Source: Blastomussa wellsi (Eukaryota; Cnidaria; Anthozoa; Scleractinia; Plerogyridae). Taken from it: 64,000 nt of DNA. Within the stretch, counting starts at the first letter, position 1; every line of letters starts with the position of its first letter. Of the stretch, positions 45,014-57,130 are shown piece by piece. The position numbers and the translations under genes were made by a program. The notes beneath the pieces were generated by a model, which was not told the origin of the DNA, did not search any database, and was given only the letters and a program-made list of their open reading frames with translations. The stretch is from contig OX393569.1 of assembly GCA_947652115.1 (NCBI GenBank), forward strand, positions 5,820,066 through 5,884,065, written 5' to 3'.

Positions 45014-48000
45014 ATGACTCCATTGATGTACGTGTGCACTTTTCTCTGGATTGCGACTCTCAATATGAGCTCTGGCAGTCGAATGGGTCCCACGACCCCT
45101 CGGCCTAGCGATTTTGCTCAGTGCCGTTTGAGTGGCGACCTAAGAGAGCAGTTTGTGGACTTTCACAATAAGTTCCGAGGAGAGGTACAGCCCAGTGCAG
45201 CGGACATGGAGTACTTGGTGAGTAGGGAAATCTTGTCTGAAGTATGTCAGGTTTGCGTTAATGTTTTATGTCAAGAGCCTTGTTTTTGATTCAATTTCGT
45301 CGCGAGAAACTGGCAGATGAATGCGTATACATGCGTTAAAGAACAACTGTAGCGTCTAAATCCAGCTTAAATTCGATCGGAGGCTGGGTTTGTCGGTGAC
45401 TTTTAAGAGGACTGTATTTAAACCTTTTCAATGAGCCCACAGAGTGACCATGACATTATTATCGTTATGAACTCTGGGAATTACACTAAAGTGAATAAAT
45501 TAAAATGAAATATGGCTATAGAGGAGCACGCCACCAATGTGTGCGTTTCGTTTATCCCATTGGTGTCCGAACAATGGTATTCAGTTGTTTGTTTCAGTGA
45601 GGAATTTGTTTATACTTTAGAAAATGCACAATGAAGAGTTGATGGCTAAAATTACAGTCGAGAGCAAAATACCCAATGACAATATACTCATGAACTAGGT
45701 GATTAACGCGTTCTTGATACTACATAGACCAATTCGTTTACAACACTGTAAAATGTTTACATGCTTGTTGCTACCCAATTCAGATCATGTGATGCCGGAT
45801 GATTCATTTGGGAGGTTACAATTGTGCAAATTGCTCACACTCAACTGAGTGCATGAGTAACTACGAAAAAAACAATTGTAACCTCTCAAATGAAATTGAC
45901 ACATGATCTGAATTGGGTAGCAACAAGGTTGTAAACAGGTTAGCCGAATAGGTCTATATCATTGAAAAAGGAAATGAGCCAAAATGCGGTATAAAATGTG
46001 ATCTTACCTTGTTTTACGTAGGAATGGAATGATGACCTTGGTAACCTGGCACAAATGTGGTCTGATCAGTGCGAATGGATGCATGGCTTTACCAAGTTTG
46101 GGACGTGGCACCCAAACCAAATGTTTCGAAGCAAGTCTGTAGGTAAGGGAAAACAGCAGGCACTAATTGCAGGCTTACAGTTTGCACGATAAAAAACAAA
46201 CATCTTCTTTGTGAGCATGCAAGCTTAATGTTCTGGAGCATGAATTCGCTTTGTTTTGGATGTCCCAGCCCGTAGCTTGCGCACCAGCAAGGTGTTGCTT
46301 TGTACCACAGGTCGAAACATTATAAATATCGCGTCCGAGAGAAATTAGCATTTAATTTGCAACCCATATCACGTTAGATTATTTGTTTCATTTCTTCTTT
46401 TTTACTTCTCAATGCCTTCTGGAAATCGTTTTTAGTCTCTAATCTCGAACGAGGCGCTCGAGCTTGGAAGTGCTCCATTTGATTTGTGATGACAAGTTTC
46501 AATCCTATTTCAGAGTCATCTTCTCGACCATTTGCTTGTTATCCATTTGATTAAAGGAGCATCGTCACGATATTTTGAGACTTTTTTGTGACGGACCAAA
46601 TTGCTCCTAAAATGAAGGAAACCTCAAAATAATAGTCTACTAAAGAAGGAAAACACGAAAGAGGTGATACTAAACCAAAAAGGAACAAGGATGATTAAGG
46701 ATTGAGAAGATTGAGACAGATTGCAAATGACAAATTTGAAAAATTTAGCCTAAATCCTGTTGACAGTTATTTGTGAACTGTGAAAGTTAATATCATTATC
46801 AATTAAATCTCGTTTTCAGCTTTTAATTCATATTACTGTTAGGTCAAAACTTGGCGCGTGAGTGGGGTAAGTGGATTGAGAACAAGAAAGCCGGCCCGGA
46901 TGACTCTGTGCGCAGATGGTTCATTGAGAAGAATTATTACACGTTCGGAAAGTTTGCGTATCCGATGCCTTCCTGGATGTGTCGCAAAGAGCCTTGTGGG
47001 CACTACACGCAGGCTAGTATTAAATATCAGGAGTCCGTTGTAAAACTTCCCTTTCCTGTTGAGAAACATGTTTATCCCGCCGCTGAAATAATTAATACCA
47101 CTGACGATGTCCACACCTTGCATAATACACCTTGTTTGCTCCCCCATTCCTCCTGTTCTCTTGGGTATTACAGTCGTTCCAAGAGCAACTGAAAAAAATG
47201 CTTATGCACAATTTTGAGAAGCAAACGAGATGTATTATAGGAAATGTGAAAGTGGCGAATAAAAGTAAGGTAAAGTCGACTGTGATCGAGCCTAATAGCA
47301 CATACCGCTACAGCTTATCCCAGTTTCTGTAGCTTGAATCGACAAGGAGTATTGCTTCGTACTCCCCCCTGGGTGGTATGCTAGTCCATCCAGCATTAAA
47401 TTCACCGGTACCCATTTTTACACCATGGGTGGAGAGAGGCACTGTGAGAGCAAAGCCTCTTGCCCAAGAACACAACGCACTGTCCCGGCCGGGGCTCGAA
47501 CCCGGAACGCTCGCTCCGGAGTCCAGGCTGTCAGCTATTAGGTCACCATGCCAAAAGAGCGACTACAATTAGTTTTCAGAACAACATGATTTATAGAATT
47601 ACGCAATTTGTTTGTTAAATGAGTAAGCGAAGGTTACTGGAGCAAAAGAGTTTTTGTGTTCCCTTCGTAAAGGTTGTGTGGGCAAAAAGCAAACAAGTTG
47701 GCTGTGCCTTTAAGTGGTGCGACAAATACTTTGGTATGGCTCACCCCTGGGTGCCTGGGGAGACTGTTGTGACCTGTGACTACTACCCAAGGTAAGTTGA
47801 GAAATCCATTGTAGCCACAGTCATATATACGAGTATCAGGAATATGTGTCCTGTGTGTATTAAGTACAATTGTTTAACTGGTCAAATGGAAATGTGCAAC
47901 ATCGTTTTCCTTTATACTTGAATTGAAAAGTTGCGATGATCATGACCATATATTCGACTGAGTACATTTCGGTGACCTCGAATGGGTATGATTTCATTGC

Positions 48001-51000
48001 TTTGTAAGAACATTGCAAGGTTTAGCGCGGATTGCGAGTGAATCAAGTAGTTTATGGAATGGTCGTTTTTTTTTTATTTATTTTGATGCTAGACATGTTA
48101 CGTGAAAGCCGTCTTGAGGGAACCGGGGTCTGCTGGAATCTCAGTTGTCGGTTAAATTTTCGGCGATATTTCAGCTATCAGTTTAAAAATGAGTTAATTA
48201 ATTTCTCATCCGATTGTTCAACTTTTGACTAATTCACTACTTTTTGACTAACTCCTTGCAGACCACCTTGAGGAAATTAACGCCTCATTCAAGTAATTAA
48301 CATTTTTATTCCAGTCATTTACGTCTGCGTCTTGGACAACTTTAATATCGTTAGCTGACTCGTCCCCAGTCGTAACAGGCATAGTAGACGACTGGGGACG
48401 AGCCAGTATCGTTAGCACAAAACGAAACCATCACTGTGTTTTGGCAAATTTAAATAGAGCAAGCATATAAGTGACGTGACAGGCTACATGTGTCCAGTTC
48501 ATCTTGGTAGAAGAAAATTAATATAACCTTTTTTTGCAGCGGTAACGTTGTTGGACAGCAGCCTTACACACCCGGTACCCCGTGTACAAAGTGCGCCAGC
48601 GGACAAGGATGGTGTTACAAAAACCTTTGCAGTAAGTAAACACATCCTCTTAGCGCTGAAACAATCCCGACGCCGAAATGATCCCGACCCCGAACTGATC
48701 CCCAACCCCGAAATGATAACCAATTTGACCCTGAAATGATCCCCAACTTTTTTCACGCCGAGTAATTTAGGAATGGCGTCTAAGCATGGGAGCGTAAATT
48801 ACTTAACAAGGGAAACGAGGAAAGACCACAATTTTTTTTACACTGTACTAGCTATGCATATTTGGTTTTGTTACATTGCTGTCTATCCTTTTAATGTCAA
48901 TAACCTTTTATGTTTTAGCTTTACGTTACATTGTTACTTTAGTTTACTAATTCACACTACAGTGCTTAAACGCCGTTCCCAAAATTACTCGGGATCAGTT
49001 CGGGATCAGCGTTAAAAAATTGGGGATCATTTCGGGGGCTGTACATAGCCACGAAGAAAGAGCAAAGAGAGGGCGAATAAACAATACATTTGCCGCAACA
49101 CTTGTCTATGAGCCCGTACCAAACGCTTTTAATAAATCGCATTTACCTTCGAAAACAATTGTAGGAGATCGCATTAAACTTGAAAAGAAAAGTGACGTGA
49201 GAAGGTGGTGGGGGACTCCCATTTGAAAGAGTTGGAGATGCTCATTAACGAGACATTGACGGCTACACTCTTACGCGAGACGAGCGTAGGCATCTTCAAG
49301 ATAGATATAACCTGCGATCATGCCCGCCCTCCCTACATATCATCTCAGTTAAGATAGATAAGGCCATTTTCTTCTCGATACATTGACAAGGTGATAAGAA
49401 TAAAACGATTCATAAAGTAAGGGAAATAATTTCTGTTCTGTTTTATGTTTTCTACAGGACAGTGCAAGAATTTCAGTCCCAAATGTGGAACGACGTACAC
49501 GAAAGGCACGTGCCTCACGCAGAGAGACTTGATGGAAAAGCACTGCCCACAAATGTGCAACCTTTGCCGTGAGTATAAAACATTATCATATTAAACGCTC
49601 CATGTGGAAAATTCAACCTACTAACGCTCATCACTATAACATTTTACATCGATCTCTCTTTTTGCAGGATGTCCTTTGCAGTGCAAGAACGGCGGGCAAG
49701 TCGATCGAAAAACTTGCACTTGTACCTGCTATGGCAAGTGGAAAGGCGCAGTCTGCTCTGGTAACAAATAGAATTATTTAACAAATCGATCACATTTTCC
49801 ATAGTGTACAACATTATAGACCATACAAATGACGTCATAAACTGATGTTCAAACTCCAAAAGAAGCCATGCAGTTTTCAACTGAAGCAGTTATTATGTTG
49901 ACGTTTGAAGCAACACACTGACGTAACTCACGTATTCTTTCTCCGTAGAGAAAATCTGTGATCAAGGATGGTACGGAGAGAACTGTGAAAGTAAGCAAGT
50001 TCGCATAAAGTTTCGTTTCTAGTGGGGTACTTTTTATTGTCTCGCTATTCAAGCATGTGGGTGCATTTTAGCCTTCACGTTTGGCCATCAACTCATGGTT
50101 CCAGTCAAAACGCAAATGACCAAAAAAGCTCTTTAAGAGGGGAAATGCTGATCACGAAATGAAGTGGAAGTCGTGTTGTTTAATTCATTATTCCAGGTGT
50201 TCATGAAACAGAGCCATGAAGTTAATATTAGGTATAATTTGCCTTGGGATCCTTATTCTCGATTAGGATTCACTATTGTCTGTGTGCATTTAAATCAGCC
50301 TCACCAACCTCGTTTTAGAATTTGTGATTAAAAATAATTTTTACTTTCAAACGAAGTTAGTGAGGCTAATTTAAATGCATACAAAAGAATTTTAAATTGG
50401 CAGCCATTTGTTAAAAGGGTCTTTGTGCATCATGCATCGATGCGTATGTAACCGTAACGAGGTGACTTCTCCCTGGATCAAGTTACCGTCTTTGTGTGAA
50501 CTACCCATCTTCACCAAAGATTGAACCATATCGCGCACGAATTGTCGCATTTGTGGCATGAATTGGATCGAAGCGACAACACTCGCTTCCTGAAATAAAG
50601 GTCGGCGCAGCATTTGGTGAGTGTTTATTAGTCTATCACCAAATTATAACCAGTTCCGATCTAGTCCAGGCCAAAACTAGAGTAGATATAACATCGTCCA
50701 TTCCGGAAAGCTTGGTAACCAATTATGGCATCGGCCGTTTACGAAAAGGTAATCAGCGTAGGCGCACTCACAAGGCAGTTTCTAAAATCCCTCATGTAAA
50801 TACAACCTCGTTCCCAGGGTCTCTCATCTTTTTAACCTTTTTGCGGAGACGAGTCGCAGGAGCATTTCACTTCGACCAAAAAGAGCAGCTGTTTTAAAGT
50901 CTTTCAAGTAAGGTGACACATTTTTCGCCGTTTTATCGTAGAACGATGTTATGACAAAGTGAGTACATCCACGTGCAAATGGCGGGTACAGAATGGTCAC

Positions 51001-54000
51001 CCATGCTCCGTGGGTTACATGAAGGTGGACTGCGTCAAGACGTGTGTCTGCGGTATGTGAATCTATCATTTCTAAAAACGACGGATCTCAAGCAACTTGT
51101 TTATTATAAGGAAGAGGGAGACTGATTAGTTTTCCTCAATTTTTCCAAACCACAAGGACAGGTCTTGAAAAAGTCAGCCTGACTTTTTCAGGCGGAGATC
51201 GTTAGTTCCTGGCGATACTGCTGTGATATCACTCCATATATAGCTTCGGTGCACTGGCATAGAATTTATCAAAACATGACCCCTGTTTGTAGGTTTCCAT
51301 TGGTGTAAACACGTTTTCGGACTATTGAACTTTTGAAGTTATGATCGTGCCAGTGTCTTTCTGAAAGTTAATTAAACTGTACTTCTGTTCTATTTTACAA
51401 TGTTTATTTGCTTATTTACAGTGTCTGCAAAATGCTTTGCTACTTAACTTTAGTTATTTGTTGTCCATTCATTAATACTTGAAGATTAAATCGTAGAGAG
51501 CATCCCTGATTCTTATTTTTGCAGATTTAATGCCAAAACCAAAACCAAAACCTACTGTACCCCTGCGAACCACACCCAGACCAGAACCGACCCACGCCAC
51601 CCCATCAACAGGGGAAGGTAAGCAAAAACGCTCGCTCAAAAACACGCTGGTTTACAACAACTGTTACAGAGCGACGCGCCTTAGTGTGACCACCCAACAA
51701 ACTTTTTTGAAAAGTTAGCCAATCAGAGAGCAAGAATTTGTTTGAGTTGTCCCGCCCAGGTTTCGTGACAACAGCTTTGAACATTGCAAGGAGGCGGGAC
51801 ACAGCTCAAACAGGTTCGCGCTCTCTGATTGGCTAATTATAACTTGTCAAAAAAGTTTGTTGGGTGGCCACGCTGTATTTAGTTAGTACTTGAAGGGATC
51901 AATTAATTGAGCTCACTCTTAGTTGCCACGGAAACCGTTTAATCCTTGTCGTTTTACCTTTATTCGACAAAGAACAAAACAAAAGAAACGCATTAGAAAT
52001 TTACAGGTATCATGTCGCTCTTAAAAAGCAAGTTACAGAAAAGCGACTACAGAACGAAATGCCATCACATAGAACGATAATGAAGTATTTTCATAAACTT
52101 CTGGAACTCAGAACATTACTTTGATGTCGGGATTGCCATACCGTGAACATTTTTTTTGCCAAAGCCTAAAGGGGTTGGCTGAAGTAATTATTGGGTAAAA
52201 ATGCCCAAATGATATGCCTCTTTGGGCTTGGTTTTGATTTGCAATTTGGAAAATACCTATTGGCATTCACAGACATGGCGGACCAAGTTATAATAATAAT
52301 TAAAATGAGAGTCACTATTTTATTTATTCCACAGTGTGTAAGGACGAATACCATACACCTAAGCAGTGTGAGGTTTGGGTGAAAAATGGACTTTGTAAGA
52401 AGAGTTCTAAATACTATCACTGGATGAGAAAGAACTGCATCAAGAGCTGCGGTGTTTGCTGTAAGAGTTATTTTTTCTGTTGTTTTTCTTATGTTAACTG
52501 CCGCTATGCTGTATTGGTGCCACAACGTATGAAACCGGCAGCCAAGCATCTCTATGCCTCCCACACTATTGAGAATTCAAGCCATGGATACCAAATACAA
52601 GCGCCAGGTTATATATGTTTGCAATGATACCACATCTAAGTGCCAAGTGAAAATTGAACCAAAATTTCGAGCCAAAAAGAACATACCGTCTCAGACAGGG
52701 TAATCCCAGACTTAGAATACTGTCCTCCCCACAGGGGGATACACTCTTAAATAAGGTGTGTTTTCAAAGCACACCTTGTGGGTTTCCTAACACATCAAGG
52801 TGTGTTGTGGTGACACACCTTTTCACTGTTCGATTTCACGGTTTAAGAAGACACACCAATGCGTGTAAGGAAATACACCAATGCGTGTAAGGAAACACAT
52901 AAGGTGTGTAATAATTACACACCTTTGTGTTAATTAAAAATCGGTTTACAACACACCATAAATTAATGAGATGCAAATGTTCTTCAACTGGAGAAATCTG
53001 CCAGAGCTATCACAACATACCTTTATCACTGGATGAAATAATGTCTTGAAGACAAATGAAAGAAATCTGATGTTATATTATTATTTCGTCGTGGTCACAA
53101 AGATGCAAGACAAATAGGATTTGAAAAGGCATGGTATCTATTGCTCCGAGGCAGCCATTCTAATCGTGTTCTGTTGAGATGAGCGGATGTTCGGATTTCT
53201 GCATTGCGTCCGCGGTATCAAGGGCAGCGTGTTTTGTTTGCAAACGACCCCATCTTGAATTTGAGTGTGCACGGTCATTGTCACGTTACTTCGAAAAACT
53301 CAAACGATGACCTATCTCTTTGAAGTCTGCCGAGTTTCATAACCAGTCCCCTCGATTAACTATGGCTCCAGAGAGCGAATCCAGTAATGAAATCATGATT
53401 GAAATATTGTTTTAATATTTAATTAAAGCTTGCCAAGATGTTTATAACACTGCAGACTGTAAACGATGGGCACAAAACGACGAATGCGAGAAAAATTCTT
53501 TGTGGATGGAGGTGAACTGTCCAAGGAGCTGCCTTGTTTGTGGTAAGTTAAATAAAGAAGTTCTGGTACCATATACAGGGAATTGGTATAAATCTACTAG
53601 CGCTCTATCATGAATGCTGTTCTCTGATTGGTTACGCTACTCACTATCTATTCTGTGATAGAACGTGAGAAGCGGTTGTCAACAAAATGGCGGCCGCTTA
53701 TTCGCGTGAAGTGTTTTACGGTAGTGTCTGTGAAGAATTCGAAGATTTGGATAATCATGTTGTTATGTTTGGAACGTCTAGTAGACTTGTACTAAAACAA
53801 TTAGATTAGTCGCGTGATAATGGATTCGGGCTTCGCCCTCACCGACTATCACACCCAGTGGATTAATTTCCCCTACCCAGCAGAAAATTAGTCTCCCAGT
53901 AACCAGTGAATATTTTGATTTTACCCAGTGACTGTGCGGTGTTACCCAGCGTATTTTGTTTTCAAAAAAAAAAAAATAATAAATAAACAAAATAAAGGAA

Positions 54001-54497
54001 AAAGATTCCACTGGGTCTGTTACAAAGGGGCAACAGATAGAAATCTGAGTTCATAATCAGAGGTACCAGACATAATTTACCCGACACAATTCTATGCAAT
54101 TGTTTTGGTAGACTTAGAAAAAGCTTTACATTATATCAAAACTAAGTATCACGGTTGATGTATGCATTATATTCCATGCAAGTCACACGTGATTGGCTTA
54201 CATTTACGCAGCCCTTTAGGTTTCTCATTCATTTGCATTCCAAGAACCATAACTAATAACAATAATTATTAACGAAACAAAATGATTTATAACGAATTAT
54301 AGATTGTTTATGCGTTGCTTTGATTGCTGTGAAATAAATGGACCCTGAATAAATGTAACATTTTTTCTAATTTGCCAACAGACTGCCATGACAAACGCAC
54401 CAAATGCAGTGAATGGACCGAAAGTGGATATTGTATCAACAAATATGCAGTGTGGATGAAGGAAAATTGTAAAAAGAGCTGCAAAAAGTGTGATTAG
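45014..54497 (+). CDS. Gene C: secreted CAP protein with EGF-like pieces and five ShK domains (13 exons)
   Basis: Coding exons: 45014-45217, 46022-46142, 46843-47012, 47673-47791, 48540-48631, 49458-49568, 49668-49760, 49949-49990, 50942-51052, 51525-51617, 52335-52460, 53429-53542, 54382-54497 (about 503 residues). Residues 1-22 look like a signal peptide. The CAP domain (about 40-215) shows FVDFHNKFR, EWNDDL, VGQNLA, GHYTQVVWAKS and VTCDYYPSGN, which are both CAP signatures. A Cys-rich hinge follows (to 235), then ShK 1 (236-272), an EGF-like exon (273-303), ICDQGWYGENC (304-317), ShK 2 (318-354), a Pro/Lys/Thr linker (355-385), ShK 3 (386-427), ShK 4 (428-465) and ShK 5 (466-503). From exon 6 on, all introns are phase 1, one module per exon. 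Intron 3 appears to start with GC. The protein is extracellular. CAP-ShK proteins occur in venoms, matrix and immunity. Confidence 0.9.
45727..45953. repeat. Palindromic MITE, copy 2 (intron 1 of gene C)
   Basis: Same family as 38948-39160: 'GTTGCTACCCAATTCAGATCATGTGA' pairs with 'CACATGATCTGAATTGGGTAGCAAC', and 'GGAGGTTACAATTGT' with 'ACAATTGTAACCTC'. Confidence 0.8.
46553..46745. repeat. Half copy of a TTAAAGG.GCA..GTCACG element (intron 2 of gene C)
   Basis: 'TTAAAGGAGCATCGTCACGATATTTTGAGAC' resembles the terminus at 1531. The block 'AAAGAGGTGATACTAAACC...GATTGAGAAGATTGAGA' has a relative near 32440-32510. No second terminus. Confidence 0.5.
47268..47558 (-). repeat. tRNA-derived SINE in intron 3 of gene C
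   Basis: On the minus strand: GGCATGGTGACCTAATAGCTGACAG, then GGTTCGAGCCCCGGCCGGGAC (a good B box), then TTGGGCAAGAGGCTTTGCTC and GGATGGACTAGCATACCACCC. Same family as 44205-44485, with a more degraded distal half. Confidence 0.75.
48357..48405. repeat. Small hairpin (GACTCGTCCCCAGTCGT) in intron 4 of gene C
   Basis: 'GACTCGTCCCCAGTCGT' and 'ACGACTGGGGACGAGCC' are inverted around an 18-bp loop. The single arm also occurs near 10203. Confidence 0.65.
48650..49045. repeat. Inverted element with GAAATGATCCC.A minisatellite ends (intron 5 of gene C)
   Basis: On the left, variants of 'CCCGAAATGATCCC' repeat four to five times and end with 'AACTTTTTTCACGC'. On the right, 'GGGATCAGTTCGGGATCAGCGTTAAAAAATTGGGGATCATTTCGGGG' is the inverse. 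The middle is unique AT-rich DNA. Confidence 0.6.
50284..50392. repeat. Palindromic element in intron 8 of gene C
   Basis: 'GTGTGCATTTAAATCAGCCTCAC' pairs with 'GTGAGGCTAATTTAAATGCATAC', with the inner arms 'CCTCGTTTTAGAA' / 'TTTCAAACGAAG' also complementary. Confidence 0.7.
51130..51365. repeat. Dispersed element, copy 1 (intron 9 of gene C)
   Basis: 'TGAAAAAGTCAGCCTGACTTTTTCAGG', 'CATATATAGCTTCGGTGCACTGGCATAG' and 'CTGTTTGTAGGTTTCCATTGGTGTAAACACG' all recur in the same order at 58060-58300. The first block is itself palindromic. Confidence 0.75.
51670..51885. repeat. Palindromic MITE in intron 10 of gene C
   Basis: 'GCGCCTTAGTGTGACCACCCAACAAACTTTTTTGA' pairs with 'TCAAAAAAGTTTGTTGGGTGGCCACGCTGT'. 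Inner arms 'AGCCAATCAGAGAGC' / 'GCTCTCTGATTGGCT' and 'TGTCCCGCC' / 'GGCGGGACA' are also paired. It starts about 55 bp after exon 10. Confidence 0.8.
52738..52960. repeat. Cluster of AGGTGTGT / ACACACCT motifs in intron 11 of gene C
   Basis: AGGTGTGT and its complement occur repeatedly in both orientations, including 'ACACACCAATGCGTGTAAGGAAA' and its near-duplicate in tandem near 52850-52900, and 'AAGGTGTGTAATAATTACACACCTT'. It may be a degenerate MITE. Confidence 0.6.
53560..53860 (+). repeat. Probable dispersed element in intron 12 of gene C
   Basis: 'CTCTATCATGAATGCTGTTCTCTGATTGG' and 'GTGATAATGGATTCGGGCTTCGCCCTCACCGACTATCAC' have the look of a MITE end with a hairpin. A 41-codon frame from the ATG in 'AAAATGGCGGCC' lies inside, with no recognised product. 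Confidence 0.35.
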
Positions 54498-54704
54498 AAC
54501 TGAATAGATCTGTAGACAGCTGTTATTTAGGATTCATTAACCAGCTGTTTAAGATTTTATTCTTATTTTAAATATTTTTTATAGCTGCATTTTGTATTAC
54601 CACACCTTAGGATGTGAGTTTATGTAAATAGTTAGCTTTTTGTCAGTTGGCTAGGAGTATTGTTTGGGTATCAATTTTGTGCGCATGCTCTTTGTGTTTG
54701 AAAT

Positions 54705-54710
54705 AATAAA
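54705..54710 (+). terminator. Polyadenylation signal of gene C
   Basis: AATAAA about 208 bp after the stop codon, at the end of an AT-rich 3' region. It is the first canonical signal downstream. Confidence 0.55.
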
Positions 54711-55381
54711 AAGATCATTGAACCCTACGTGTATACAATTTTTTGAGGCTGTTCATGGGGCACTGGCCTGTTCCACTTTGGAAGGCAATGATAACAGTCC
54801 ATTTTCAGTTGTGCCAAGAATTCAGGCGTTTGAACAGAAGTGACGCTGCAGGTGATTGTTGTGATGCAGGTCTGAGAAACCAGACCTTTATATCGGATAA
54901 AGGTATGGTGTTATCAAGTTGCATACACGTATTTGCCCAGAAAATAAGCAATAATTCATCTCAATTGGTAATTAAGTAGGTGCAGTCATTAGCCTCATCT
55001 CAGTTTGACGGATTTCGACAGAGAATACGCCGAGGAGATATTCAGGCTGTAACTCCGTAGACAAATGTTTAACATTTTGTGAACTGACCGTGTCTATCAA
55101 AATTTGTTACTTCCCTCGAGATTAAAAGTTCCTCAATGACAGTCGTAAAATACCGTAAATTAAAGTTTTTAGTTTGTCCATCAATCGTCAAACAACGGTG
55201 AAGTTTAAAACGGGAAGAGTTATTATAAGTCGATACGCAGTCTTGAAGCTATAATTTTAACAGCGCTACCTGCTGTTCTATTAACCCAATAATAGTTTTC
55301 TGTAAAGTATCTGCTCGGAGAAGAGTAGGGTGACTAGAAATTACGGATTTTCCTCCGTGACGAAAAATTTCTAAATGGTTG
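54711..55381. other. Intergenic DNA between genes C and D
   Basis: No gene or repeat pair is supported. Confidence 0.4.
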
Positions 55382-55755
55382 TTAAAGGGGCATTGACACG
55401 GTGAGTTTGGAGTGTTCAGGTCATTGCGTGATACCTACACTCGTACAAAAATGACTCTGTAGAATTGCGAAGATATCAAATGAAAATTTACCAGGGAGAG
55501 CAAACCATAACAGTTGGTTTTCTATTTTTTATAGCTAGAAGGCTTGAGAATTTGAAAAAATTGGCAATTTTTTATTTCAATTCTCAATCCACTTCCATTC
55601 TTGCCAACCGTAACAAAAGAAGTCAGTAAATGGTTTCAATGCAGTAATATAGTCTTAGGTAACAAAACTAAAACATTATTTTTGGTTTTCTTTGAGCGAA
55701 GACAAGTTTTCGCTTTTTAAAGTGTTGCTAAAATGGCGTGACATTGCCCCTTAAT
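55382..55755. repeat. Complete TIR element (TTAAAGGGGCA..GTCACG family)
   Basis: The left end TTAAAGGGGCATTGACACG and the right end CGTGACATTGCCCCTTAA are inverted repeats. There is no transposase. Half copies at 1531 and probably 46553 belong to the same family. Confidence 0.78.
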
Positions 55756-57130
55756 GACTCTTCAATTCGCCTAAGATTTCCGGAGATCTTCTTCTTACTT
55801 CCCCCACGATATCGGTAAAATCTCGTTTCTACCTGACAGCCTTTAATTTTCTTTTCTAGTTTAACAATTTTACACATAACCCGCGCGGAGACACGATAAC
55901 ATTGTTATAGTCTGCGTGGGAGGCCATTTCGCAGGTACCGTAGTCAAAGCCACTGGTGGAGTTGTAAAAAAAAATAGTCACCGTAATGTTCTGAGGTAAT
56001 CGCTAATCAGTTTAAAAAGAATTACCAGATTGTAACAGGTCAACCTTTGCGCAAGTGAACTAGCTAAAACTTTGTCGAGTTTGATGTAAAAACCTACCAT
56101 AAAAGGCTTTAATCACACAGATCATTTCAACCGGTTTACAAAGTAATGAACGTGGGTCACTTATTCGCCCAGAAAGCGCTTATGCGTATTCAAAATCGAT
56201 GGCATATTTATGAGGAAGTCTTCCACCACGTAATTAAACTTTAACCCATCGTCCAACTTGTTGCAAAATGTTTAAAGTAAAGTACATTTTTAAGCCGGTG
56301 ACCTTGGTCTGACCGAACACAACTCGTAGTTTGTTCTGAAATCAAGTGGTAAGGAACATCGACACAAGGTTAGCGCCTCAGCAGGTAAGCGATCATTTTA
56401 CGATGTAAGGGAGGCCACAGTTATTTTATCTCACGGTTTCCTTTTATTTGAAGGCATTTTTACGTATTACCAAAGGTAACTGCATTCCATTCACGACGAC
56501 TAGGCCACTTTAATAACAACAGGAAACTGATAAATAACGCTGTAACAAGTCATAAATTTAAATGTACAAAAACAGTTCAAGGCCATTATTTCGTACGTTT
56601 CAAACAAGGCTAAATAGATGGTCCTGAAGGAGATAAACCAATTCCTCTTCCCAGCCCAAATTTTAGCCAAATCCTAATTCCAATCTTATGTTTGACCCAA
56701 ATCCCAATCCCCCAAATCCCATTTTCCCTGAATGGGTAAAAATAGGCAAATCCGAGTTACCATTGTACCTCTCTTAGTAAAAACACCTCCGAAACGCGCC
56801 ATTCAGGCCATAAATCATGCATGATGCTAACTTCTACTTCCAATTATCGTTTTTTGTTGTTATTTTTCTGCTCTCTCGCGCGGCCTAGTCGAATTGAATC
56901 GTACAACAAGACTGGTCATTCGCGTGGTGAACTTTAGTGAACCTCTCGTGAAAGGTTAATCTTTCCACATAGAATTTACTTTGTTAAAAGAAACAAAATA
57001 ATGAAAATATTATTGTTTAAACTCATTGGGTCCAGGTGACGTGTAGAATTAGTTATCGTTCGTCACTTGTGGACCTCAACATACCTAAAAACGTGCTCAA
57101 TAACAGCTATTTCATTCCTCGTCTCAAGAT
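55756..57130. other. Intergenic DNA, mostly featureless
   Basis: A degenerate stretch of CAAATCCCAATCC-type words lies at about 56640-56730. No gene is supported. Confidence 0.4.
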
